From a candidate division WS1 bacterium (GTDB taxonomy: Bacteria > Armatimonadota > Zipacnadia > Zipacnadales > UBA5352): a stretch of 34,898 bases of DNA. The translations under genes and the position numbers were made by a program. This document shows positions 25,861-33,280 of the stretch, piece after piece. The stretch covers positions 82,635 through 117,532 of the forward strand of contig PXBW01000079.1 in assembly GCA_003566775.1 (NCBI GenBank), read 5' to 3'. Under the pieces are notes generated by a model. The model saw nothing but the letters and a program-made list of their open reading frames with translations, had not been told where the DNA came from and did not search any database. How positions within the stretch are numbered: the first letter of the stretch is position 1; the number at the start of each line of letters is the position of its first letter.

Positions 25861-27846
25861 GTGGCTCAACTAGACCCGGAACTTGAACTTTATCGTGGGC
25901 TGATGGATCAGCCCGAACAGTTCGAGGACGGCTTCGATGTGAAGACCATCCTCGGAGGGCTGTTCATCGGCTTCGTGATGATGCCCGGGGCCATCTACCT
26001 TGGCCTCGTCGCAGGCAGGGACCTCGGTCCCGCCGCGGAGTGGACGACCATCATCCTCTTCACGGAGATCGCCCGGAGATCGTTCATCACGCTGAAGGTG
26101 CAGGAGATCTACATCCTGTTCTACATCGCCGGTGCCCTCGCCTCCACATCAGGCGGACTCCAGCTTGCAGGCGGCGTCTTCGCCGGAAAGATGTGGGACC
26201 AGTATTTCGTTCGCTCTCCAACCGCCCGAGGATTGGGGATCGCCTATCAGATACCAGAGTGGGTGGTGCCCGGGCCTGATTCAGAGGCCCTGATGCAACG
26301 CACCTTCTTCCATCCGGACTGGTACTATCCAACGGTGATCCTCTTAATTGGCGTGATTCTGAGTCGGCTCAACTGGTTCGGAGCGGGCTATGTGCTGTTC
26401 AGAATCACCTCTGATTACGAGAGATTACCGTTCCCCTACGCCTCAATTACCGCTCAGGGTGCCACGGCACTCGCCGAAACAACCACCGACGTGGAAACCT
26501 GGCGCTGGCGCGTATTCGCCATCGGTGCAATGGTGGGTCTCGCCTTCGGCGTGTTCTACGTGGGTGTGCCCACGATCACAAGTGTGATCATGACCAGACC
26601 GCTTCAACTACTACCGATTCCATGGGTTGAGTTAACCCGCAACACTGAGACGCTCCTGCCCGCGGTTCCAACCGGATTCACTACGGACCTCGGATCGATC
26701 TTTGCAGGTTTCGTGATCCCGTTCTGGGCCGTTGTCGGTAGCGCGGTCGCCGCAGTCGGAACGCTGATCCTCAACCCGACGCTCTACCGGATGGGTGTGC
26801 TGCAGGAGTGGACCCCCGGAATGGACACCATCCAGACCCAGTTCGCCAACCAGGTGGACTTCTACTTCAGCACTCACATCGGCGTCGCCTTCGCCGTTGC
26901 CGCCATCGGCATTGCGGGCATCGTCGCACAGGTCATGCGTAACCGGAAAGCCGACAGGGACGGCTCCGAGCGTGGCGAGGGCTCAATGGCCCCCGTCCCC
27001 GGTCGTGGCGATATGCCGCTGTGGGTCGCAATCGGCATGTTCGTCGTCTCTACCACGGGCTACGTGCTGCTCTGTTGGCATCTGGTACCGGATTTCCCGG
27101 TCGCCTGGGTGGTCTTCTTCGGCTTCTTCATGACTCCACTGAACTCCTACATCGACGCTCGCATGAGCGGACTTGTCGGACAGTGGGTCGCGATCCCCAT
27201 GGTGAGGGAGGGTGTCATCATCCTCTCGGGATATCAGGGCATCGACATCTGGTTCGCACCAATACCAGAGTTCACGCACGGATTCCGCGCCCAGCAGTTC
27301 CGTGTCCTTGAGCTTACGGGCAACAAGGTCATCTCTCTGCTCAAAGCCGAGATCCTGATCCTGCCCATCGTGATCTTCTGCAGCCTGCTCTACTGGGAGT
27401 TCATCTGGCGACTCGCCCCCGTGCCCTCGGTGAACTACCCTTATGCGCAGAAGATGTGGCATCTTTCCGCACTGCAGCGGGGCCTTTGGCTCACAGCCAC
27501 GATGACCGAGCGGAGCCTCTTCCATCGCGCCTTCCGCTGGCCACTGGTCGTGGGAGGCTTCATCTTCGGTATCACCTCGTATAGTGTGCTGGCGCTGCTG
27601 AAGATGCCCACTCTGTTGATCTACGGTGTGGTCAGAGGCCTGGGTAGATTACCGCACTTCGTGGTCCTGGAGATGGTCGGAGCCTTGATCAGCCAGTTCT
27701 ACATGATCCCGCGCTTCGGCGCCCGCACGTGGAAGCAGTACGCGACGGTTCTCGCCGCCGGCTATGCCTGTGGCATGGGTCTTATCGGCATGGGCTCCGT
27801 CGCCATCGCGCTGATCGGCCAGGCGGTATCGCAGATGCCGTACTGA
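25861..27846 (+). CDS. OPT-like polytopic membrane protein
   Basis: A 661-residue integral membrane protein with at least a dozen hydrophobic segments. It resembles large uncharacterised membrane proteins of Armatimonadota and Planctomycetota that are related to oligopeptide (OPT) transporters: an early glycine-rich helix (GGLFIGFVMMPGAIYLGLVAG), a YIARRSF-like segment (TEIARRSFITLKVQEIYILFY), and a late SRPLVVG-like RWPLVVGGFIFGITSY. I take it as a putative transporter of unknown substrate. The start is the GTG at 25861 with GGAGGT 5 bases upstream. It follows the giant permease gene by 72 bases with no terminator, so it is probably co-transcribed; a terminator follows it at 27928. Confidence 0.65.
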   Translation: MAQLDPELELYRGLMDQPEQFEDGFDVKTILGGLFIGFVMMPGAIYLGLVAGRDLGPAAEWTTIILFTEIARRSFITLKVQEIYILFYIAGALASTSGGLQLAGGVFAGKMWDQYFVRSPTARGLGIAYQIPEWVVPGPDSEALMQRTFFHPDWYYPTVILLIGVILSRLNWFGAGYVLFRITSDYERLPFPYASITAQGATALAETTTDVETWRWRVFAIGAMVGLAFGVFYVGVPTITSVIMTRPLQLLPIPWVELTRNTETLLPAVPTGFTTDLGSIFAGFVIPFWAVVGSAVAAVGTLILNPTLYRMGVLQEWTPGMDTIQTQFANQVDFYFSTHIGVAFAVAAIGIAGIVAQVMRNRKADRDGSERGEGSMAPVPGRGDMPLWVAIGMFVVSTTGYVLLCWHLVPDFPVAWVVFFGFFMTPLNSYIDARMSGLVGQWVAIPMVREGVIILSGYQGIDIWFAPIPEFTHGFRAQQFRVLELTGNKVISLLKAEILILPIVIFCSLLYWEFIWRLAPVPSVNYPYAQKMWHLSALQRGLWLTATMTERSLFHRAFRWPLVVGGFIFGITSYSVLALLKMPTLLIYGVVRGLGRLPHFVVLEMVGALISQFYMIPRFGARTWKQYATVLAAGYACGMGLIGMGSVAIALIGQAVSQMPY

Positions 27847-27927
27847 GCCACGCGACAGGTCGGAGGCGGCATCGCATCGTCACCCGCTGACCTGACAAAA
27901 CCGATCTCAGACCATCCCGTCACTATT

Positions 27928-27962
27928 CAGCCGCACGGAGGAACCTTTCCCCCGTGCGGCTG
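27928..27962 (+). terminator. Rho-independent terminator of the ABC locus
   Basis: An 11-bp stem, CAGCCGCACGG (27928-27938) with CCGTGCGGCTG (27952-27962), with further G-C contacts at its tip, followed by TTCTTAT. It closes the 18967-27846 transcript. Confidence 0.8.
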
Positions 27963-28053
27963 TTCTTATAAACGATGCATGGGACTATCTGTGCGGGCGC
28001 GCCGATGCCGCTCGTAGCGGGTCGGGGCGTATCACCTACGAGGAGGCCCAACC

Positions 28054-28785
28054 ATGATCCGCTCTCCACGACAGGGTTTTACCCTCATCGAGTTGCTCGT
28101 TGTGATCGCCATCATCGCGATCCTCGCGGCAATTCTGTTCCCCGTGTTCTCGCGCGCGAGGGCAAGGGCAAGGCAGATATCGTGCAACTCGAATCTCAGA
28201 CAGCTCGGTATTGCCATGTTGATGTACTCGCAGGATCACCGCAGCTTCCTGCCGACCTGGGGTTACTCAACCACCGGCGGCGACCATGATGCCACGGACG
28301 GTCCCGGTGAGGGCTTCTACTCATGGGACACGATCATAATGCCGTACGTGCGGAATGTGGAGCTGTTCAAGTGCCCAGACAATCCCTTCGGCCGCAACGC
28401 GCGCGGCTACGCGATGCCTCGCTACGTCAGTGACCCCTACGGTGACGGCAGGCCGCTCTGGGTCGATCGTCCGCCCCAACCCGTCGAAACCGTGCTGCTG
28501 ACCGAGAAGGGGAAGCATCCCCCGGGTTCTCACGGAGATGCAGCGATGGAGGCGTTCTACCAGAGTCACAGCGCAACCGACTGGGGACTGAAGACGGATA
28601 TGTTCCACAACGACGGCAAGAACTTTTTGTTCCTCGACGGGCACGTCGCGTTCCACGCTGAGGGCTCCGGGCCGTTCGCGCATGACAGCGGCAGGACCTG
28701 CCCCCCTTCCGGATACGACGGCGACGGACCGTGGGAGGAACACGGACCCGGTCATTGCGAGTTCTACACCGACTGGCCGCGTTGA
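28054..28785 (+). CDS. Prepilin-like protein with H-X9-DG motif (DUF1559-type)
   Basis: A 243-residue exported pseudopilin-like protein. A short basic leader ends at Gly8, followed by FTLIELLVVIAIIAILAAIL with Glu at +5, the signal cut and methylated by prepilin peptidase. The segment FPVFSRARARARQISCNSNL and the later H185...D195-G196 (H, nine residues, D-G) are the hallmark of the DUF1559/H-X9-DG family expanded in Planctomycetota and Armatimonadota. The globular part is Pro/Gly/Asp-rich. The role is not established; surface pseudopili or secretion are suggested for the family. GAGGAGG precedes the ATG. No secretion or pilus genes lie nearby, so it depends on a machinery encoded elsewhere. 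Confidence 0.85.
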   Translation: MIRSPRQGFTLIELLVVIAIIAILAAILFPVFSRARARARQISCNSNLRQLGIAMLMYSQDHRSFLPTWGYSTTGGDHDATDGPGEGFYSWDTIIMPYVRNVELFKCPDNPFGRNARGYAMPRYVSDPYGDGRPLWVDRPPQPVETVLLTEKGKHPPGSHGDAAMEAFYQSHSATDWGLKTDMFHNDGKNFLFLDGHVAFHAEGSGPFAHDSGRTCPPSGYDGDGPWEEHGPGHCEFYTDWPR

Positions 28786-28856
28786 TCCCCGTACCCCGGC
28801 GGGTCACTCTCATTGATGCGACGGCCATGCGGCAGCACGTACAGGCCGCCCCGCCG

Positions 28857-28890
28857 TTCACTCCCCTCCCGGCACGGGGCGGGGCCTGCG
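28857..28890. repeat. REP-like C-rich palindromic repeat, copy 1
   Basis: TTCACTCCCCTCCCGGCACG followed by GGGCGGGG. It can fold as CCCC...GGGG around GCAC. It matches copy 2 at 28991-29027 in most positions, 134 bases away. Confidence 0.5.
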
Positions 28891-28990
28891 ACAACCGCTA
28901 CTCGGCCTCCTCGCCCTCGATGATCGCGATCTCCTCCGCGCCGGAGGGAGGAACGGCTGACGGTGGCCTCCAACCGGCCGCCGCGGTCCC

Positions 28991-29027
28991 TTTACTCCCC
29001 TCCCCGCACGGGAAGGGGCGTTGTGCG
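28991..29027. repeat. REP-like C-rich palindromic repeat, copy 2
   Basis: TTTACTCCCCTCCCCGCACG followed by GGAAGGGGCG. Same layout as copy 1: a T-T-x-A-C-T-CCCC lead, then CCC-x-GCACGGG and a G run. Probably a dispersed genomic repeat. Confidence 0.5.
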
Positions 29028-29306
29028 GCTAACTCCGCCCGCATCTCCGCCCGCACCGCCGACAACTCCTTCCGCACGTGCTCCTGCGACACACCTGATA
29101 CCGCGATCTCTCACTTCCCGGGCTGCTCGTCCCGCCATCGGTAGGCAATGGTCGATGAGAAGAACGCGAAGTGGTGCCAAAATCACTTAGCGAAGTACGC
29201 CTGAAAAGGACGCGCACGAGAGGAATAGGCACGAATAGCTGTTGACAGAGAGACCTGGGCATGGCGGAAGACCAATAGACGCACCATAACGAAGAAGGGG
29301 GGCTCT

Positions 29307-30116
29307 TCAGTGGAGATAGCCCGGAACTGAAGTCATCTCCACATCGAACTTCAGCACACGATCAAAAAGGTCGGTCTTCCTCACTTCTGCCTCCCGAGCC
29401 CTGTATCCCATTCTCCGCTCCTCCAGCAGACCAAAATGCACCAGAGGTCTCATGATTCGTGTGTAGGCCACAAGGGAGCTAAAGTCAAAGGAGCTTCCCT
29501 CGAGGATTTGCTCCTTCACCCGAACCGGGAATATGAAAGCAGGTACGTCCTCCACAGACACCCATTGCTCTGTCACAATCGACAGCATGAAAAGGGACAC
29601 CGCGATCGTATTCTGTACAAGCGGAGCTTCATTCATCCGATCAAGGTAGGCGAGGTTGAACTTGCGGAAGAAGGTCAGAAAGAGAAGATTGTAGAGAGCA
29701 CCCGCGTTCTCATCTTCCATGAGGTGGCTCCTCTTCTGGATGGGCTTGAACATCCCCCTGTACTTTCTGATGAGACCCGCAAGCTCCGAAATGACCCTTG
29801 TCTGATGCAGGTCCCACACATCCTGTTCATTGATGACCTGGTTGACTGCACGAATAGTCTCCGCAATATCTGGACGGATACAGAGTTGCTCCAGCATAGT
29901 CCCAACAAACTTCCGGTTGAGATTGCCCGCTTCTGTGGCCCTTGTGCCTCCGCTTTCATTGAGGGCATTCACCATCGTGCGGACATTCCGGAAGAAGCCG
30001 GATTGCTCGGCCTCATGCACGGTGAGATCCTCCCGCACATATATGCCTCCACGGGGTGTGTGCCAATCTGAGGTCAGCAGCTTGTGAATATCATGACCGG
30101 CGATGGAGTAACGCAT
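29307..30116 (-). CDS. Uncharacterised helical protein
   Basis: A 269-residue soluble protein without a signal peptide or membrane helix, rich in Leu, Arg, Glu and Phe and probably all-helical. The segment ATEAGNLNRKFVGTML (about 60-75) recalls a T-x-x-G-N-L-x-R-x-F-V stretch seen in the helical part of some plasmid pRiA4b ORF-3-family proteins; this is a weak resemblance and I assign no function. The frame runs on to a TTG at 30257, but that part lies inside a terminator, so the ATG at 30116 is the likely start (a GGTGGTGAT-like site upstream). The gene is visibly AT-richer than its neighbours and stands alone, which suggests acquisition. Confidence 0.6.
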   Translation of the reverse strand: MRYSIAGHDIHKLLTSDWHTPRGGIYVREDLTVHEAEQSGFFRNVRTMVNALNESGGTRATEAGNLNRKFVGTMLEQLCIRPDIAETIRAVNQVINEQDVWDLHQTRVISELAGLIRKYRGMFKPIQKRSHLMEDENAGALYNLLFLTFFRKFNLAYLDRMNEAPLVQNTIAVSLFMLSIVTEQWVSVEDVPAFIFPVRVKEQILEGSSFDFSSLVAYTRIMRPLVHFGLLEERRMGYRAREAEVRKTDLFDRVLKFDVEMTSVPGYLH

Positions 30117-30187
30117 TGGGATCACCACCAACCAGAATTGAAGAGTGGAGGAGAGTTCCACCAGCCGACGAGATGCACCTGCACAAG

Positions 30188-30248
30188 AAAAAAGGGGCCA
30201 TCGATGTCCAGAGAGTGGGGGAAGACTCAATGGAACACCAATGGCCCC
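30188..30248 (-). terminator. Structured terminator downstream of the 769-residue gene
   Basis: Read on the minus strand, GGGGCCAT (30248-30241) pairs with ATGGCCCC (30201-30194), with inner TGT/ACA, CC/GG and GAGT/ACTC pairs, and is followed by six T (30193-30188). Position and T run fit termination of the gene ending at 30395. Confidence 0.7.
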
Positions 30249-30394
30249 AAATCTCAAATCCGTCCTGGTGGGGTCAGTAACAGTTTATTCGAATGGAGGC
30301 TGGGGGAACGTGCTCTGGAGCGCAACTTCCGACCTCAAAAGAGCACGTCTCAGCAGTAATGCCGATCCTCATCGTCACACACCGCTCCTCCGGG

Positions 30395-32704
30395 CTACTT
30401 GCCCTCCACCTCGATCTGCTGCTCCTGCGCCACCGCGCCGTCGTCCGCCAGTTGCTCGACCTTGATGCGGTAAGATCGAGACATGCCCGACAGCGGCGGG
30501 CGCATGTCAAGCTCCTCGGTGGCCCAGTTCCCTGCGTCATCCGCCGTAAGCTCCTTCTCATGCAGTCGCGCGTAGCCCTCCACGAGGACCCGGTACCAGT
30601 ACCGCACGGTGACCCGTACGCGACTGCCTGGAGGAGCCGTGCCCCGAATCCTCTGGTTTGCCGAGATACTCTCGTTCTCGGCCGGATCTGTGATGGCAAG
30701 CTGCGCCGTCGGTGTCGCAGGCGCTCGCTCTGTCGCGCCTTGGTCGGTGGCAGCGGTCGGCGCGGCCTCACCGCGCCGTTCTGCCCCGATCGTAAATGTC
30801 TTGCGGCCGAGCCTCCTGTCCCCGGCGGTAATAGTCAGCGTGTAACGTCCCGGTGGCAGGTCATCGCCCTCCTGCGTCGCAATGGAGAATGAGACCCATC
30901 CGGTGCCGCCGATGGCGCGCTCACCGCGTGTGAGTTCGTCTCCGTTGAGCGTCCAGACTGCGACGGCGGTGGTGTCGTCTGGCAGGTCCTCGTAGGTGGC
31001 GACGCCGGTGACACTGTCGGTCCGTTCGAAGTGATCCGCCGCTCCAATTACCCTGCCGTCTTCCGCACCGGTACCGACCTGCAGCCCGCCCGTGTCACCG
31101 GTCGCAGGAGGGACATCAGCGGGCTGCCCGGCCTCCATGCCCGGAGCGGTCTCCATAGAGCCGAGTTCCGCAGTGGTCAAAGGAGTAAGCTGCTTCGTCA
31201 GTCCATCGGGACCAGTCAGGTCGCCGTCGGGCCTCTCTCGAGAGAGATTGTACGTGAACTTCTGTCCAGGCTCTATCGACACCTGATCCTTATGTAATAG
31301 TGTGTTGGCTGTGACCGAATCGGGCAAAGCCCTCGTGTAGCCGAAGCTCCCCTCCGCGGTTCCGGTAATCTCAACTTCGTAGTCGTCAAGCGGCAGTCGC
31401 GCCACCATGCCCTGTCCTTGATCATCCTCGGGGATCGGGCCGATCTCGGCGCCGGGGATCTCGTGAACGAATGTGGTCTGACCGGTCCAGCCGACGCGAC
31501 GCCCTTCCGAGTCGGAGATCAGCATTCGGACAGGCGAATGTACCGCCACAGCCGTGCTTTCAGTGAAGCGGCGTGGTAGTGCATCGATGAACTGCTGACG
31601 ATCCTGCGGATGGGTGTAGGAGAAATAGTCTTGCCTCTGCTCGGGTGTCATGCGCTTGAGGATCTGCCTGTGCTCTTCGGGGAATTCCTCTTCCCATTCC
31701 GGGCCCGGATACGAATCACCGCCGGTTGCCGGGTATTGCCCTTCATAGAGTTCGGACGGCCTATACCCGAAACCTAACGCCCCCATGGCCTCTCTGTGCT
31801 CTCGAATTGTGTAGGTTCGGGGCCGCTGTCTCACCCACGGATCGAGCACGGTGCCGGTCTCTCTCCAGTCCGTTCCCTTCTCCCAGATCACCACAAACTG
31901 ATGCCCCCCGAGTGCAGATTGGAACGGGGCATAGTCGTAGTGATCGAAGATGGCCCTCTGGCTTGGAGAGCCCCACTGCAATCGATGGAGCGTGTCAAGC
32001 ACTCTGCTCTGCCACGCCCCACAAACGTAGTCCGCGTAACTGCTATTAACAATGGAGAGAAGATTAACGGTGGGACCAAGCAAATGGGGGCCGCGCTCTA
32101 TTGCGGAGTATTCCCGAAGAAGCTGTTCGCGAGCCTCCTCCTGCGATATCGTCGCCTCCTCGGTTGGAGGTGGTGGATCATAATCACCAGGTTCAGACGG
32201 CGCCGCGGAGCCGCTCTTGAAGCTGCCCGAGACGCGAAGACCGCGAGTCGTACGTGGTGAACCCGCTCCGGCAAGAGAGAACCGCCCGGTCAGTTGTATC
32301 CTGAACGAAGCTCCCCCCTCTTCCGGCACGGGTACCGAGAAGCTGAAATCCTTGCTGCCCGGCGCCTCAAAGGTCCATTCCTCTTCGACTTGCTCTCCTC
32401 CGCCACTGAGGCGCACACTCAGGGTCGCCTCCCAGCCGCCTTCCGTCGAGCCGCTACCCTCGACCTTCATGGTACCGGGCTGCGCTACACCGGTGTAGCT
32501 GCGCGTGGTGGTGAAGCCTTCCCTGTCTTCCGGCGCGTCCAGCGCGACGCCCGAGATATCATAGTTTATGCGGAGACCGTTGAAAGGTTCGTCCGGAGGA
32601 AATGCCTGACCGAAAACGGTCGAAGTACTACTGAGCGGAGGTGGTGCGATCAGTGAGCAAACGATGATCGTGCAGATACCCGTCATGGACAGCCAATTTC
32701 GCAT
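30395..32704 (-). CDS. Secreted multidomain protein with transglutaminase/papain-like and Ig-like domains
   Basis: A 769-residue exported protein with an N-terminal signal peptide (MTGICTIIVCSLIAPPPLSS). Residues about 40-165 are beta-rich. After a Pro-rich linker comes a segment with Y-V-C-G-A-W (C228), G-G-H-Q-F-V-V-I-W (H268) and G-T-V-L-D-P-W (D288), spaced as the Cys-His-Asp triad of transglutaminase-like or papain-like domains. The C-terminal third has two Ig-like domains separated by Thr/Ala/Pro-rich linkers (AVAVWTLNGDEL...FSIATQ; LAITDPAENESISANQRIRG). It probably acts at the cell surface on proteins or peptidoglycan; substrate unknown. The frame opens at 32758, but the ATG at 32704 with GGAAGGGG 8 bases upstream begins the signal peptide. 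It is divergent from the gene at 33281. Confidence 0.65.
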   Translation of the reverse strand: MRNWLSMTGICTIIVCSLIAPPPLSSTSTVFGQAFPPDEPFNGLRINYDISGVALDAPEDREGFTTTRSYTGVAQPGTMKVEGSGSTEGGWEATLSVRLSGGGEQVEEEWTFEAPGSKDFSFSVPVPEEGGASFRIQLTGRFSLAGAGSPRTTRGLRVSGSFKSGSAAPSEPGDYDPPPPTEEATISQEEAREQLLREYSAIERGPHLLGPTVNLLSIVNSSYADYVCGAWQSRVLDTLHRLQWGSPSQRAIFDHYDYAPFQSALGGHQFVVIWEKGTDWRETGTVLDPWVRQRPRTYTIREHREAMGALGFGYRPSELYEGQYPATGGDSYPGPEWEEEFPEEHRQILKRMTPEQRQDYFSYTHPQDRQQFIDALPRRFTESTAVAVHSPVRMLISDSEGRRVGWTGQTTFVHEIPGAEIGPIPEDDQGQGMVARLPLDDYEVEITGTAEGSFGYTRALPDSVTANTLLHKDQVSIEPGQKFTYNLSRERPDGDLTGPDGLTKQLTPLTTAELGSMETAPGMEAGQPADVPPATGDTGGLQVGTGAEDGRVIGAADHFERTDSVTGVATYEDLPDDTTAVAVWTLNGDELTRGERAIGGTGWVSFSIATQEGDDLPPGRYTLTITAGDRRLGRKTFTIGAERRGEAAPTAATDQGATERAPATPTAQLAITDPAENESISANQRIRGTAPPGSRVRVTVRYWYRVLVEGYARLHEKELTADDAGNWATEELDMRPPLSGMSRSYRIKVEQLADDGAVAQEQQIEVEGK

Positions 32705-32759
32705 CCATGGAACCCCTTCCTGTCGAACGCGGCCTGTTGCACATCTGCTTTTCCCCATT

Positions 32760-32788
32760 AGTATAAAACATACGCCTCTCGTCCCAAA
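32760..32788 (-). promoter_or_regulatory. Candidate promoter of the 769-residue gene
   Basis: A good -10, TATACT (32765-32760, minus strand), stands 17 bases after a poor -35, TTTGGG (32788-32783). The predicted leader is about 50 bases. Confidence 0.4.
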
Positions 32789-33062
32789 GGTGAAATGGGG
32801 ATTGATCTCATGGCGCAGAGCCTGAGTGCAATATTATCTGACATTCGATGTTCGCTGGTGTTTTCCTCACGCTTGTGACCGCCCCCATCTTTCTGATGAG
32901 TTAGAGTCACAGGTTTGCGGGCTCGGTCGTGTGCGGGCGGAGGTAGGACGTAGCCCGACCGCAGCCCACACAGCGCGGCCCTTTCACCTCCCCCCGCCCG
33001 CCATTGCTGGTCAGACTCCGTCGCAGCTGAGGGATCAACCCCGGCATCCGCATCCCCGCAGT

Positions 33063-33091
33063 TTGACCCCATGGCTCGAATCATGCATAAT
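33063..33091 (+). promoter_or_regulatory. sigma70-type promoter of the 33281 gene
   Basis: TTGACC (33063-33068), a 17-base spacer and CATAAT (33086-33091) point to a start near 33098. The area between the two divergent promoters (32789-33062) shows nothing else I can name. Confidence 0.65.
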
Positions 33092-33097
33092 GTATGA

Positions 33098-33280
33098 TGG
33101 AGACTTGATCCGACGACGCTCGGGGTTCTCTGAAAGCTCCCCGAGTCACGGTCTGTACCATTTTGCGCACAGTCGGATGAAACATTCTGCCTGCCGAGGT
33201 GTCTATCAAGGTACACGCAGGTACCGACGCGACTGTTTGGCTCGATTAGAGGCGCCCACCCGATCTGTGGGCGAGAGACT
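33098..33280 (+). promoter_or_regulatory. Long structured leader of the 33281 gene
   Basis: About 180 bases of untranslated leader. One hairpin is CTCGGGG (33119-33125) with CCCCGAG (33139-33145). A second, CGCCCAC (33253-33259) with GTGGGCG (33267-33273), abuts the weak ribosome site GAGAG just before the ATG and could control translation. No known riboswitch motif recognised. Confidence 0.4.

Larger units (their letters stand above)
28786..29306. other. Gene-poor region with REP-like repeats
   Basis: About 520 bases without a supported gene. It contains the two related C-rich repeats listed separately. A minus frame (28898-29092) reads as a short helical N-terminus and a short acidic C-terminus joined across the second repeat; it could be a decayed gene but has no ribosome site. 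The last 150 bases are AT-richer and show a lone TTGACA at about 29243 without a matching -10. Confidence 0.35.

Noticed and set aside
28898-29092. A 64-codon minus-strand gene with an acidic C-terminus
   Set aside because: It reads through a REP-like repeat, lacks a ribosome site, and its middle is repeat-derived; at most a decayed remnant.
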